From positions 1 through 32,179 of the forward strand of contig CAJXQE010000038.1 of assembly GCA_913058215.1 (NCBI GenBank): DNA of 32,179 bases, read 5' to 3'. The notes beneath the pieces are model-generated. The model was not told where the DNA came from. It saw only the letters and a program-made list of their open reading frames with translations, and ran no database searches. Every line of letters begins with the position of its first letter. The stretch's first letter is position 1. The translations under genes and the position numbers were made by a program. This DNA comes from an uncultured Verrucomicrobiales bacterium. GTDB taxonomy: Bacteria; Verrucomicrobiota; Verrucomicrobiia; Verrucomicrobiales; DEV007. Shown here piece by piece: positions 1-8,317 of the stretch.

Positions 1-42
1 CAGCCTCGGTCTCGTGGGCTCGGAGATGTGTATAAGAGACAG
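1..42 (+). other. Residual Illumina Nextera i7 index and transposase adapter (artefact)
   Basis: These bases are synthetic. Positions 9-42 match the Nextera read-2 adapter, and positions 24-42 are the 19-base Tn5 mosaic end, AGATGTGTATAAGAGACAG. The 8 bases before it, CAGCCTCG, are what I recall as the i7 index sequence in the Nextera N710 primer. Genomic sequence therefore starts at 43. Nothing upstream of 43 should be used to infer promoters or genes. It also shows the window begins at a physical contig end. Confidence 0.97.
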
Positions 43-66
43 TAACAAATTCAAGCAAAGCGGCGC

Positions 67-80
67 AATTTTGCAAAATT
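67..80. promoter_or_regulatory. Perfect 14-base AT-rich palindrome upstream of lemA
   Basis: AATTTTGCAAAATT is a perfect inverted repeat, about 130 bases before the LemA start codon. It could be an operator for a dimeric regulator or just AT-rich promoter DNA. No convincing sigma-70 -35/-10 pair was found around it. The rest of 43-209 holds no gene that I can see. Confidence 0.25.
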
Positions 81-209
81 TTTAACGATTAAGAATGAAG
101 CGTTCTAAAAATGTGATGGTTTTGTAATCGAAAAACCCCTGAATCCCCTTACAGTCTGATCGTCTCACCGCGAAATTGGGTGAGCTGCATCCGCCGAACC
201 GTATTTATC

Positions 210-806
210 ATGACAACACTCGTAATTATTCTCATCGTCGTCGCCGTGGTCCTGTTCCCGATCATTTTCGTGATCGGGCTCTACAATGGACTGGTCAAAA
301 TGCGAAACCGCTACAAAAACGCATTCGCCCAAATCGACGTGCAACTGAAGCGCCGCCACGATCTTATTCCGAATTTGGTCGAAACAGCCAAAGCTTTCAT
401 GACTCATGAGCGCGAGACTCTTGAGGCGGTGATTCAGGCGAGAAACTCAGCGGAGACTGCTCGTCAGTCGGCGAATGCCAATGTAGGTGATGCAGAATCG
501 ATGCAGAAACTGGCAGCTGCTGAATCCGGGCTCGGTGGAGTTCTTGGTAGAATGTTTGCTCTCTCTGAGAGCTATCCCGATCTGCGCAGTAATCAGAACA
601 TGCTGCAGTTGCAGGAGGAACTGAGCTCAACGGAGTCAAAGGTCGCCTTTTCGAGGCAGGCCTATAACGACGCGGTCATGAATTTTAACAACAAGATCGA
701 AGTGTTCCCATCGAACTTCATTGCCAACATGTTCAATTTTGTCCGGGCAACCATGTTTGAAGTTTCCGACGATTCTGAGCGTGAGAATGTTGAAGTAAAA
801 TTCTAG
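210..806 (+). CDS. lemA: LemA family membrane protein
   Basis: This 198-residue protein belongs to the LemA family. It has one N-terminal membrane helix (about residues 2-25) followed by the family signature around NRYKNAFAQIDVQLKRRHDL and IPNLVETAKAF. A long helical region follows, then the conserved end containing AYNDAVMNFNNKIEVFPSN. Length is typical of the family. I chose the ATG at 210 because it puts the hydrophobic segment at the N terminus; an in-frame GTG at 180 would add 10 residues, and neither has a clear ribosome site. LemA proteins are envelope proteins of poorly known function, often encoded next to M48 proteases, as here (23 bases downstream). Family assignment is firm; the biochemical role is unknown. 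Confidence 0.95.
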   Translation: MTTLVIILIVVAVVLFPIIFVIGLYNGLVKMRNRYKNAFAQIDVQLKRRHDLIPNLVETAKAFMTHERETLEAVIQARNSAETARQSANANVGDAESMQKLAAAESGLGGVLGRMFALSESYPDLRSNQNMLQLQEELSSTESKVAFSRQAYNDAVMNFNNKIEVFPSNFIANMFNFVRATMFEVSDDSERENVEVKF

Positions 807-829
807 ACCTTTGGTCCCCGGACTAATTG

Positions 830-2782
830 ATGGATTTCTTTGAGCATCAGGAGCAGGCGCGGAAAAAGACCCACGTGTTGGTGTTCTATTTTCTGCTCGC
901 TGTGTTGGGAATCATTGGATCGATCTACTTTCTCGCCGTAGCGATTATCCCCTTTGTCAGTGATGGGGGGCGCTTCAATCCCTGGCAGCCGGGCGTATTG
1001 ATTGCCGCAGCTGTCGGAACTGGAGTGGTCGTATTTCTCGCTTCGAGTTTCAAAACAATGCAACTTTCCGGCGGCGGAAAAGTGGTTGCTCAGGAATTAG
1101 GTGGTCGGATTGTCGACACCAACTCCATCGATTTTCATGAGCGGCGATTGCTGAATGTCATCGAGGAAATGGCGATTGCATCTGGTGTCCCGGTTCCCGA
1201 TGTCTATGTGATGGACAGCGAGGAATCGATCAACGCTTTTGCTGCTGGGAAAACGACGAGTGATGCGGTAATTGGAGTGACTCGCGGATGTATGAAACTG
1301 CTCACCCGCGATGAGTTGCAGGGAGTGATCGCCCACGAGTTTTCGCACATCCTCAACGGCGACATGCGTCTCAACATGCGCTTAATGGGTGTGGTATTCG
1401 GAATTCTTTTTATCTCATTGATAGGAGAGTTCATTCTCCGCGGAATGTCCTATGTTGGCCGCGGAAGTCGCAGTCGTGAAGGAGGCGGAGCTGTGATCGT
1501 GATGCTGGTTGCAGGCCTGGGGCTTTTTATCATTGGATATATTGGACTGTTTTTTGCGAATCTGATTAAGGCTTCGGTATCGCGACAGCGAGAATTTCTG
1601 GCAGATGCTTCCGCCGTTCAGTTTACCCGAAATCCGGACGGACTTGCCGGTGCCCTTCAAAAAATTGGAGGACTGGCTGCCGGCTCGAAAATGAGTCATC
1701 CTATGTCACGTGACGCCAGCCATCTGTTTTTCGGTAGTGCCTTTCGCAGTTCCGTTTTCGCGACACACCCGCCATTACCGATCCGGATTAAACGGCTGAT
1801 GCCTTCGTGGGATGGAAAATTTGCGCCGTCGCATCTTCCTCCGATCACAGAACGGGATGAGCCTGAAAAGAGAAAGACGCCTCCGGCGCTTCCAACGGTA
1901 CCTGTGATGATTCCCGGGATGATGCTCGCAGAGCAAGGCGCATCGGTGAGGATGACCGAGTCGGAAGCAATTGAAAGCATGAGTTCGGTTCACCCCGAGC
2001 AGGTTGCGCTGGGTCATGAGCTTCTGGAGAATTTTCCTCCGGAATGGACAGACGCTTCCCGGAGTCAATCGGGTGCTCAGGCGATGATCTTTGCACTTTT
2101 GCTCGCACAGGATGACAAACTTCGCGATGACGAATTGGACGAATTGCGGAACGAAACCGAAGAGGAGACTTACCAGCGTGTTATTACGCTTCATGGTCAG
2201 ATCAGCGAAATTCATTCCGCCGCAAAACTGGCGCTGGTGGACCTTTGCATTCCGACACTCAGGCGATTGTCTCCCGGCGAGTATGATCGGTTTAAACACC
2301 TTCTTCAGAAATTGATCGCAAGTGACCGTCAGGTGGACTTGTTCGAATTTGCTTTGCTCAGGGTTGTAAATCGCCATTTGGACACTTATTTCGGTCGGGA
2401 GAAATCACCGCGGGTTCGCTATCTCAAAATGGAGGTGTTGAAAGATGAAGCGAGCATCCTGTTGTCGACTCTGGCAGCAATGAGCAGCCCTTCCAGTGAT
2501 GCAGATGTCGAGGCGGCCTTCGCAGCCGGTTCGAAAAGGATAACAGGATCAGAGATCACTTTCGCTACACCGGATGAATGTGGCCTCGACGCCATCGGTC
2601 GGGCTCTGGATGAGTTTTCCATGGCGTCCCCGATTGTGAAACGGCAACTGCTCGAAGCCTGCAGTGCTTCGGTGATGACGGATGGAGTGGTTTCCAGCAG
2701 CGAAGCCGAGCTTATCCGTGCGATCGCTGATTCGATGGGATGTCCGATACCACCTTTTGTGCGGACGGCAGGATTGGCTTAG
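830..2782 (+). CDS. M48 family membrane metalloprotease with C-terminal TerB-like region
   Basis: A 650-residue zinc metallopeptidase of the HtpX/M48 type. Two N-terminal membrane helices (about 16-43 and 55-72) precede the zinc motif HEFSH at residues 169-173. Two more helices (about 185-205 and 220-245) and the third-ligand segment REFLADASA (glutamate near 255) follow. The peptidase core ends near residue 345. The last 300 or so residues are mostly helical and contain a TerB-like acidic segment near the end (MTDGVVSSSEAELIRAIADS), so the protein is more than twice HtpX length. The ATG at 830 is preferred to the TTG at 827. It lies just after lemA and is probably co-transcribed. By homology it would degrade damaged or misfolded membrane proteins; the tail's role is unknown. 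Confidence 0.93.
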   Translation: MDFFEHQEQARKKTHVLVFYFLLAVLGIIGSIYFLAVAIIPFVSDGGRFNPWQPGVLIAAAVGTGVVVFLASSFKTMQLSGGGKVVAQELGGRIVDTNSIDFHERRLLNVIEEMAIASGVPVPDVYVMDSEESINAFAAGKTTSDAVIGVTRGCMKLLTRDELQGVIAHEFSHILNGDMRLNMRLMGVVFGILFISLIGEFILRGMSYVGRGSRSREGGGAVIVMLVAGLGLFIIGYIGLFFANLIKASVSRQREFLADASAVQFTRNPDGLAGALQKIGGLAAGSKMSHPMSRDASHLFFGSAFRSSVFATHPPLPIRIKRLMPSWDGKFAPSHLPPITERDEPEKRKTPPALPTVPVMIPGMMLAEQGASVRMTESEAIESMSSVHPEQVALGHELLENFPPEWTDASRSQSGAQAMIFALLLAQDDKLRDDELDELRNETEEETYQRVITLHGQISEIHSAAKLALVDLCIPTLRRLSPGEYDRFKHLLQKLIASDRQVDLFEFALLRVVNRHLDTYFGREKSPRVRYLKMEVLKDEASILLSTLAAMSSPSSDADVEAAFAAGSKRITGSEITFATPDECGLDAIGRALDEFSMASPIVKRQLLEACSASVMTDGVVSSSEAELIRAIADSMGCPIPPFVRTAGLA

Positions 2783-2878
2783 TGATCTTTTTTCCTTCTC
2801 CTGAAAGTTCTCGCCTAATTCCGACGTATTATTCGTCAAACACCAAATATTTCAGGGGCGCCATCCGTTTCTGAATTT

Positions 2879-2885
2879 AGGAGGA
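2879..2885 (+). promoter_or_regulatory. Strong Shine-Dalgarno site for the macroglobulin gene
   Basis: AGGAGGA sits 8 bases before the ATG at 2894. It is by far the best ribosome-binding site in the window; most neighbours have none. It fixes the start of the macroglobulin and predicts strong translation of that gene. Confidence 0.85.
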
Positions 2886-2893
2886 ACCTTTTT

Positions 2894-5800
2894 ATGAAAC
2901 GATATCTATTTCCGTTACTTGCCCTTTTCTGTCTCGCTCCAGGTATTCAGTCTCAGGATGCTGATGAAAATCAGGATACCGGGCTGAGCTTCAGCCGATT
3001 TCCATCGCGCTTTTATTCCAGTCGCCCATTGACTCCCGATTCGAAAATCCTGCTCCGCTTCAATGCTCCGATGAGTGCGAAGTCTGCGGAGTCATTGATC
3101 TCCTTTTTTGATACCAATCATGACCGCCAGGTCGCAGTAAAAGCGAAGAAGCCCTCAGCGAACGAAGTCATCGCTTTTCGAAGCAATCTTAATGAAGAGG
3201 CCCGCCTCGCGATCGCCACGGAAAATTATCTTCTCCTGAGCCCGGCCGTTTCATTGCCGCTCGATGCGACCTGGTACCTGAAATTTAATGCAGGCCTCAG
3301 CAGCGCCGACGGATCTCATTCGCTTCCGGAAGAAAAGCGGGACTATATCGGGGCACTCAGGGAGTTCGTGGTGAGAGATGTCTATGCGAGCAATCAATTC
3401 GATTCGGATAAATCGATTGTGATTGATCATACAAAAGGAGGACTTCACGCGGATTTTGATGCGGAAAAACTTTCTTCCTATATTTCGGTGAATCCGGTTC
3501 CGGCTAATTATGAGATTGTGAATCAGAGTTCAACTATTCGAATCAAAGGCGATTTTGAATTTGCAAAGGACTACGTGGTCAAAGTGAGACCCGGGATTGT
3601 GGGGAATGACAATACCCAGTTGAACCAGGCGGTTGTAAAGGCGGTGAAGTTTACTCCGCAGGACGGATTCGTTACCTTGCCGGCATTTACCACGACCCAG
3701 AATGCAGGAGGGCACCGGAAGTTTGATATCCAGATGGGAAATCTCGAATCGCTTCATGTCCGCGTAAAAACTTTAAGAGGTGATTCACTTCTGTATGCGC
3801 TCAAAGGATACGATGAAGAATACGAAGGATGGGGAGAAAACCGGACGGTTGCCTTCGGAATGGTTCCCGGAAAGGAAGTTTACGATCAGCGGATCGAGCG
3901 AACCGCCGAACTGGACAAGTCCGAAACGGTAAACCTTTCCTGGGATGATCTTGCTGAAGGGGAACAGTTTGGAGGCTACTACCTCTGTGCCGAGGGAAGT
4001 TCGGACAGTCCAAGTGGTATCGGTGTCGGAGCCCAGGCATTGATTCAGCTGACCGATATCGGGCTTGCCTGGAAACAGACGGAAAAGGAAACCCTGATCT
4101 ATGCCTTCTCGCTGGAAAAAGGAACGCCCTTGAGCGGAGTCGATATCGCTCTCTTTAATGATGATATCGAATCCCTGACAAAGCGCCAAACAGATGCGGG
4201 AGGTCTGGTGAAGTTTTCTGCCGATGAGTACAATGGTAAAGCGGCCTGGATGGATGCGAGGATCGGAAAAGATCGTCACGTCATGCGGTTTTCCGAAGAA
4301 CTGGACACAGTGGGCTTGTGGAGTTTTTCCATCGACTACCGGTATGATTCGCCGATCGAAGAGGAGCGTCGCACTTTAATTTTTACTGATCGGGATGTCT
4401 ACAAGCCGGGCGAGGAAATTTATATCAAAGCCATCTCCCGTTTTGTGGATGCGGACAAGATCCTCCCGGGCGGTGGAGGGAAAGCGCAGCTTCGAGTCTT
4501 TGATTCCCGCAATCGAAAGATCGTGGACAAAGAAGTCACGATGAGTGATCGCGGAAGTTTTGACGACAGTTTCAAATTGCCGACAAGTGGCCTGGGCTGG
4601 TATTCGATGGAACTCGACTTCAACAAGCAGAAGAAGGAAGGCGAGGAGGATGATGGAGAAGAGGATTATGACAGATGGCGCCGTATCGCCCATCACTCGT
4701 TTCAGGTCGAGGAATACCGGGTGAATACTTTCGAGGTGAGTCTCGATGCGAAGGAGTCACTCACTTCAGCCGGAGAAATCGAGATTCCTCTTTCGGCGAA
4801 TTATTACATGGGCAAGCCGCTCTCAAAATCACTCGTGAACTGGAATGTGTATGCATCAAAAAGTTTCCCGAGACCTCGTGGATTTGATGAGTTCGATTTT
4901 GGTGACTACTCCGATCGCAACAGTTCCTTCAGTGCCAGTGAGACGCTTCACCTCAGTGAGAAAGGTCAGGCGAATATTAAATTTGACCTCCCTGAACAAA
5001 CCGGGGGACCATCACCGCGAGTTGTTACCGTCAGTGCCGAAGTAATCGATGCCAATCAACAAACGGTCGCCGGGAATACCAGATTCACGGTTCACAGTTC
5101 CGATTTCTACACGGGAATTCAAGAGCCGGATGGAACTCACCGGGCAGGCGATACCGTAACGTTTGCGGTCGCGAATGTGACAGCTGCAGGAAAGGTCCAC
5201 ACTTCACCGGTTGAAACAAAGATCACCTTGGAGAAGGAAAGTTGGAACACTGTTAAAGTGAAAGGTGCCGGTGGAAAGATTACTCACCGGAATGACAAGG
5301 TTCTTGTCCGGAAGCATGAGGAGACTCGAACTGTTGAGACGCAGGTGGATCCAGTGACTGGTATTGCGAGGATTGTTCCCGTAGATCTGACATTTCCCGA
5401 AGCCGGTGACTACGTGGTGACACTCGCTGCCACCGATGAGTCTGGAAGAAAAGTTCTTACCAAAACTAAAGTGCGTGTGATCGGGGCGGAGGAACCATCC
5501 TGGTCGTGGCACGATGTTGTTCGTATCGATGTAATTCCTGACAAAGAGACCTACAAAGTTGGTGATACCGCTCAGGTGCTGGTGCGGACTCCGGTTTTTG
5601 GGAATGCACTCGTCACGACCGAGCGGGGCGGTGTCCGGGAAGTCCGGACTCAGATGATCGATAAGCACGAGACGATTCTCGAATTTCCAATTGAAGAAGG
5701 CGATGCCCCGAATTTCTTTACCTCGGTTCTGATCATCCGCGGAGCCGGAGACAGTCCCCACAAGCATCCATCGGCCGACTACCGAATGGGCTATTGCCAG

Positions 5801-8317
5801 TTGGCAGTGGATGATCCGTCTGTTCAGTTGGAAGTCACTGTCGATACCGGCGAGCAGGAATATTTTCAACCCGGTGAAGAGGTGAAGATCGATGCGACCG
5901 TGATGAGTAAAACCGGTGAGCCGGCTGCCAATGCGGAAGTAACTCTCTATGCCGTTGATGAAGGCATCCTCAGCCTCACGGGATACGACACACCCGAACC
6001 CGGGCAAGAGTTTCACAAAGCATTTCCTCTTAACGTCTCTACCGGACAAAGTCTCTCCAGCTTGATTCCGGAGAATCCTCTTGAGCAGGACTTTGGAAAT
6101 AAAGGGTACGTTATCGGCGGCGGTGGAGCTGGAAAAGGTCTCGATCCCGATCGGGTTCGCAAAGACTTTAAGGCAGTTGCATTCTGGGCCGGTGCTCTTG
6201 TCACGGACGAGAATGGGCTGGTCACCGCGACCTTCAAAGCTCCTGACAATCTGACAAACTTCCGGGTCATGGCAGTCGTCGCCGAGGGGAATCGTTTTGG
6301 TTCCGGTCAGGCGCCTTTAGTGATCAATAAGCCGCTCATCATTGAGCCTGCTCTGCCCGGATTCAGCAACCTATCAGATCAGATTGATCTCAGTGCGGTT
6401 CTTCACAACAATTCAGGTGAAGCGCAGGAGGTCGAGATTGAAGTCTCCCTCGACGAGCACGCACTCTTTCTCAACGAAATCGGGAAGATTATTCCGACCA
6501 GTCTTGAATCGAACGAAGAGACACAAAAAAAAGTGAAGCGCCTCACTCTGGCCGCGGGCGCTACCGAGACCGTTCGGCTTCCTGTTGGGTTGACCAAAGT
6601 GGGAGAGGCCAAGTGGAACTGGAAGGTTCGCTCACTTAGCAACCCTCGTTTGAGAGATGCCACTGAGTCGAAGTTGAAAGTTGAGTATCCACTGCCGCTA
6701 CTCCGCCAGTCGAAAACCTTTGCGATACGCAACGAACAGGATCTGAAGAATGTTCTCGAATCCGTTAATCCCCGACTCCTCAACGGACGCGGGAATGTAG
6801 AGTTGAATGTCAGTAATTCCCGCCTTGTCGAAGCAGGGGATGCGATCGAATACCTTCTCAAGTATCCATACGGATGTGTCGAGCAAACCACCTCGAGCAC
6901 CTTGCCGTGGTTGAGCACTCAAAACATGCGGAGCGTTCTTCCGGGGCTTAACAAGTCAGATGAGGAAATTTCGAAGGCGATCAATAAAGGGATGCAGCGT
7001 CTCCTTTCGATGCAAACCGGCGAGGGTGGGCTTTCCTATTGGCCGGGCGGAAATGAGCCGGTTCTCTGGGGAAGTGCCTACGGGGGAATGGCGATTGCTC
7101 TTGCTGTGAAAAGCGGTGTCGAGCTACCCAAAGATCAAACCGATGCGCTTTGGGAGTATCTTTCCAAAAATCTTCGTAGGACCGGGGACCTCAAAAACCC
7201 TTACGAACTTTCGCAGCGCTGCCTGGCACTCTATACGCTGGCGCTGGCCGGGCGCGCAGAGCCTGCTTACAACGAAGTTCTGTTTGAGCTTCGTAAAAAG
7301 CTTCCTGCTGAAGCCCGTTCGCTTCTTGCCCTGGCGATGATTGAAGGCGGCGCATTGGAGGAGCCCGAATTGAAGCCGAGGATTGAAATGCTGGTGGCGG
7401 ATGACAAAGATGCCCCACGGTCGAATGTGAGCTGGTATCAGCAATCTTATCTGACGGCCACCAAACTCCTCGCTCAAGTGAAATTGAATCCGAACGATTC
7501 ACGAGTGGATGACACGCTCAATGAGCTGATGAACCAGCGGCGCGAACGCCGAGGATGGGGTAGCACTTATTCCAATGCCTGGCCGCTGATGGCGCTTTCT
7601 GTTTATAGCGACGCAACGGCTGCTTCTCTTTCGGAGAATGAAATCGGAATTCAATTTGGAGATCGCAAGGATTCCATTTCCCTTTCTCCCGATCCTTCGA
7701 CCGGCACGGTGAGCTTTGACTTCGAAGGAGACCTTAGGAAACAGAGCTTGTCCTTGAACTTGAAGAATAAGGCTACGGTATACGTGAAGCTTGGAGTGGC
7801 GACTCAGCCGGAAATGATTCCCATGAAACCTGAAAATAAAGGGTTCGGAATTCAAAGAGAGTATCACAAAGTGGAGACCGATGGTTCCATCTCAACTGCG
7901 GAGAACCTGATGGTAGGGGATCTCGTCCTGGTGAAGCTGGACCTCAACATTCCGAAGGACCGTGAGAATTATATTGCGATCGATGATCCGCTTCCGGCAA
8001 TTCTTGAGGCAGTGAACCCGGATTTCAAAACTTCCGGTGCAAAAAATGTCGCCATCAAATCAGACGCGCGCCGTCTCTACACTCATCATAGGGAACTTCG
8101 GAAAGAACGAGCGGTCTTCTTCTCGGACTCCATTTTTCGTGCAGGGGACTATACGCTTCAGTATCTTGCCCGCGTCGTCGCTCCCGGAAACGTCATAGCG
8201 CCTCCGGCAAAAATCGAAGCGATGTATGAACCGGAAAGATTCGGATTGAGCGGGACACAGCAGATCACGGCGAGGCCTTTGGACCTTGGTGAAAACAAAG
8301 TAGCAACTGTCCGATGA
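2894..8317 (+). CDS. Bacterial alpha-2-macroglobulin family protein, thioester type
   Basis: At 1807 residues this has the full bacterial alpha-2-macroglobulin layout. A Sec-type signal peptide (about 1-20, cleavage near IQS/QDA) leads into repeated macroglobulin beta-sandwich domains, including the segment DRDVYKPGEEIYIKAISR near residue 496. The bait-region domain begins near residue 878. The A2M domain lies near 1071-1130. The thioester domain carries CVEQ at 1328-1331 within YPYGCVEQTTSS. A C-terminal domain contains DDPLPAILEAVNPDF. The family traps proteases: cleavage of the bait exposes the Cys-Gln thioester, which links to the attacker. E. coli YfhM is a lipoprotein, but this signal peptide has no lipobox cysteine at the cleavage site, so a soluble periplasmic form is inferred. 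Its last 4 bases overlap pbpC (ATGA), the classic partner, so translation is probably coupled. Confidence 0.96.
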   Translation: MKRYLFPLLALFCLAPGIQSQDADENQDTGLSFSRFPSRFYSSRPLTPDSKILLRFNAPMSAKSAESLISFFDTNHDRQVAVKAKKPSANEVIAFRSNLNEEARLAIATENYLLLSPAVSLPLDATWYLKFNAGLSSADGSHSLPEEKRDYIGALREFVVRDVYASNQFDSDKSIVIDHTKGGLHADFDAEKLSSYISVNPVPANYEIVNQSSTIRIKGDFEFAKDYVVKVRPGIVGNDNTQLNQAVVKAVKFTPQDGFVTLPAFTTTQNAGGHRKFDIQMGNLESLHVRVKTLRGDSLLYALKGYDEEYEGWGENRTVAFGMVPGKEVYDQRIERTAELDKSETVNLSWDDLAEGEQFGGYYLCAEGSSDSPSGIGVGAQALIQLTDIGLAWKQTEKETLIYAFSLEKGTPLSGVDIALFNDDIESLTKRQTDAGGLVKFSADEYNGKAAWMDARIGKDRHVMRFSEELDTVGLWSFSIDYRYDSPIEEERRTLIFTDRDVYKPGEEIYIKAISRFVDADKILPGGGGKAQLRVFDSRNRKIVDKEVTMSDRGSFDDSFKLPTSGLGWYSMELDFNKQKKEGEEDDGEEDYDRWRRIAHHSFQVEEYRVNTFEVSLDAKESLTSAGEIEIPLSANYYMGKPLSKSLVNWNVYASKSFPRPRGFDEFDFGDYSDRNSSFSASETLHLSEKGQANIKFDLPEQTGGPSPRVVTVSAEVIDANQQTVAGNTRFTVHSSDFYTGIQEPDGTHRAGDTVTFAVANVTAAGKVHTSPVETKITLEKESWNTVKVKGAGGKITHRNDKVLVRKHEETRTVETQVDPVTGIARIVPVDLTFPEAGDYVVTLAATDESGRKVLTKTKVRVIGAEEPSWSWHDVVRIDVIPDKETYKVGDTAQVLVRTPVFGNALVTTERGGVREVRTQMIDKHETILEFPIEEGDAPNFFTSVLIIRGAGDSPHKHPSADYRMGYCQLAVDDPSVQLEVTVDTGEQEYFQPGEEVKIDATVMSKTGEPAANAEVTLYAVDEGILSLTGYDTPEPGQEFHKAFPLNVSTGQSLSSLIPENPLEQDFGNKGYVIGGGGAGKGLDPDRVRKDFKAVAFWAGALVTDENGLVTATFKAPDNLTNFRVMAVVAEGNRFGSGQAPLVINKPLIIEPALPGFSNLSDQIDLSAVLHNNSGEAQEVEIEVSLDEHALFLNEIGKIIPTSLESNEETQKKVKRLTLAAGATETVRLPVGLTKVGEAKWNWKVRSLSNPRLRDATESKLKVEYPLPLLRQSKTFAIRNEQDLKNVLESVNPRLLNGRGNVELNVSNSRLVEAGDAIEYLLKYPYGCVEQTTSSTLPWLSTQNMRSVLPGLNKSDEEISKAINKGMQRLLSMQTGEGGLSYWPGGNEPVLWGSAYGGMAIALAVKSGVELPKDQTDALWEYLSKNLRRTGDLKNPYELSQRCLALYTLALAGRAEPAYNEVLFELRKKLPAEARSLLALAMIEGGALEEPELKPRIEMLVADDKDAPRSNVSWYQQSYLTATKLLAQVKLNPNDSRVDDTLNELMNQRRERRGWGSTYSNAWPLMALSVYSDATAASLSENEIGIQFGDRKDSISLSPDPSTGTVSFDFEGDLRKQSLSLNLKNKATVYVKLGVATQPEMIPMKPENKGFGIQREYHKVETDGSISTAENLMVGDLVLVKLDLNIPKDRENYIAIDDPLPAILEAVNPDFKTSGAKNVAIKSDARRLYTHHRELRKERAVFFSDSIFRAGDYTLQYLARVVAPGNVIAPPAKIEAMYEPERFGLSGTQQITARPLDLGENKVATVR

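Noticed and set aside
5204..6049. A 281-codon minus-strand open frame inside the macroglobulin gene
   Set aside because: It is fully antisense to a gene with clear domains; its translation is rich in odd composition and has no family features.
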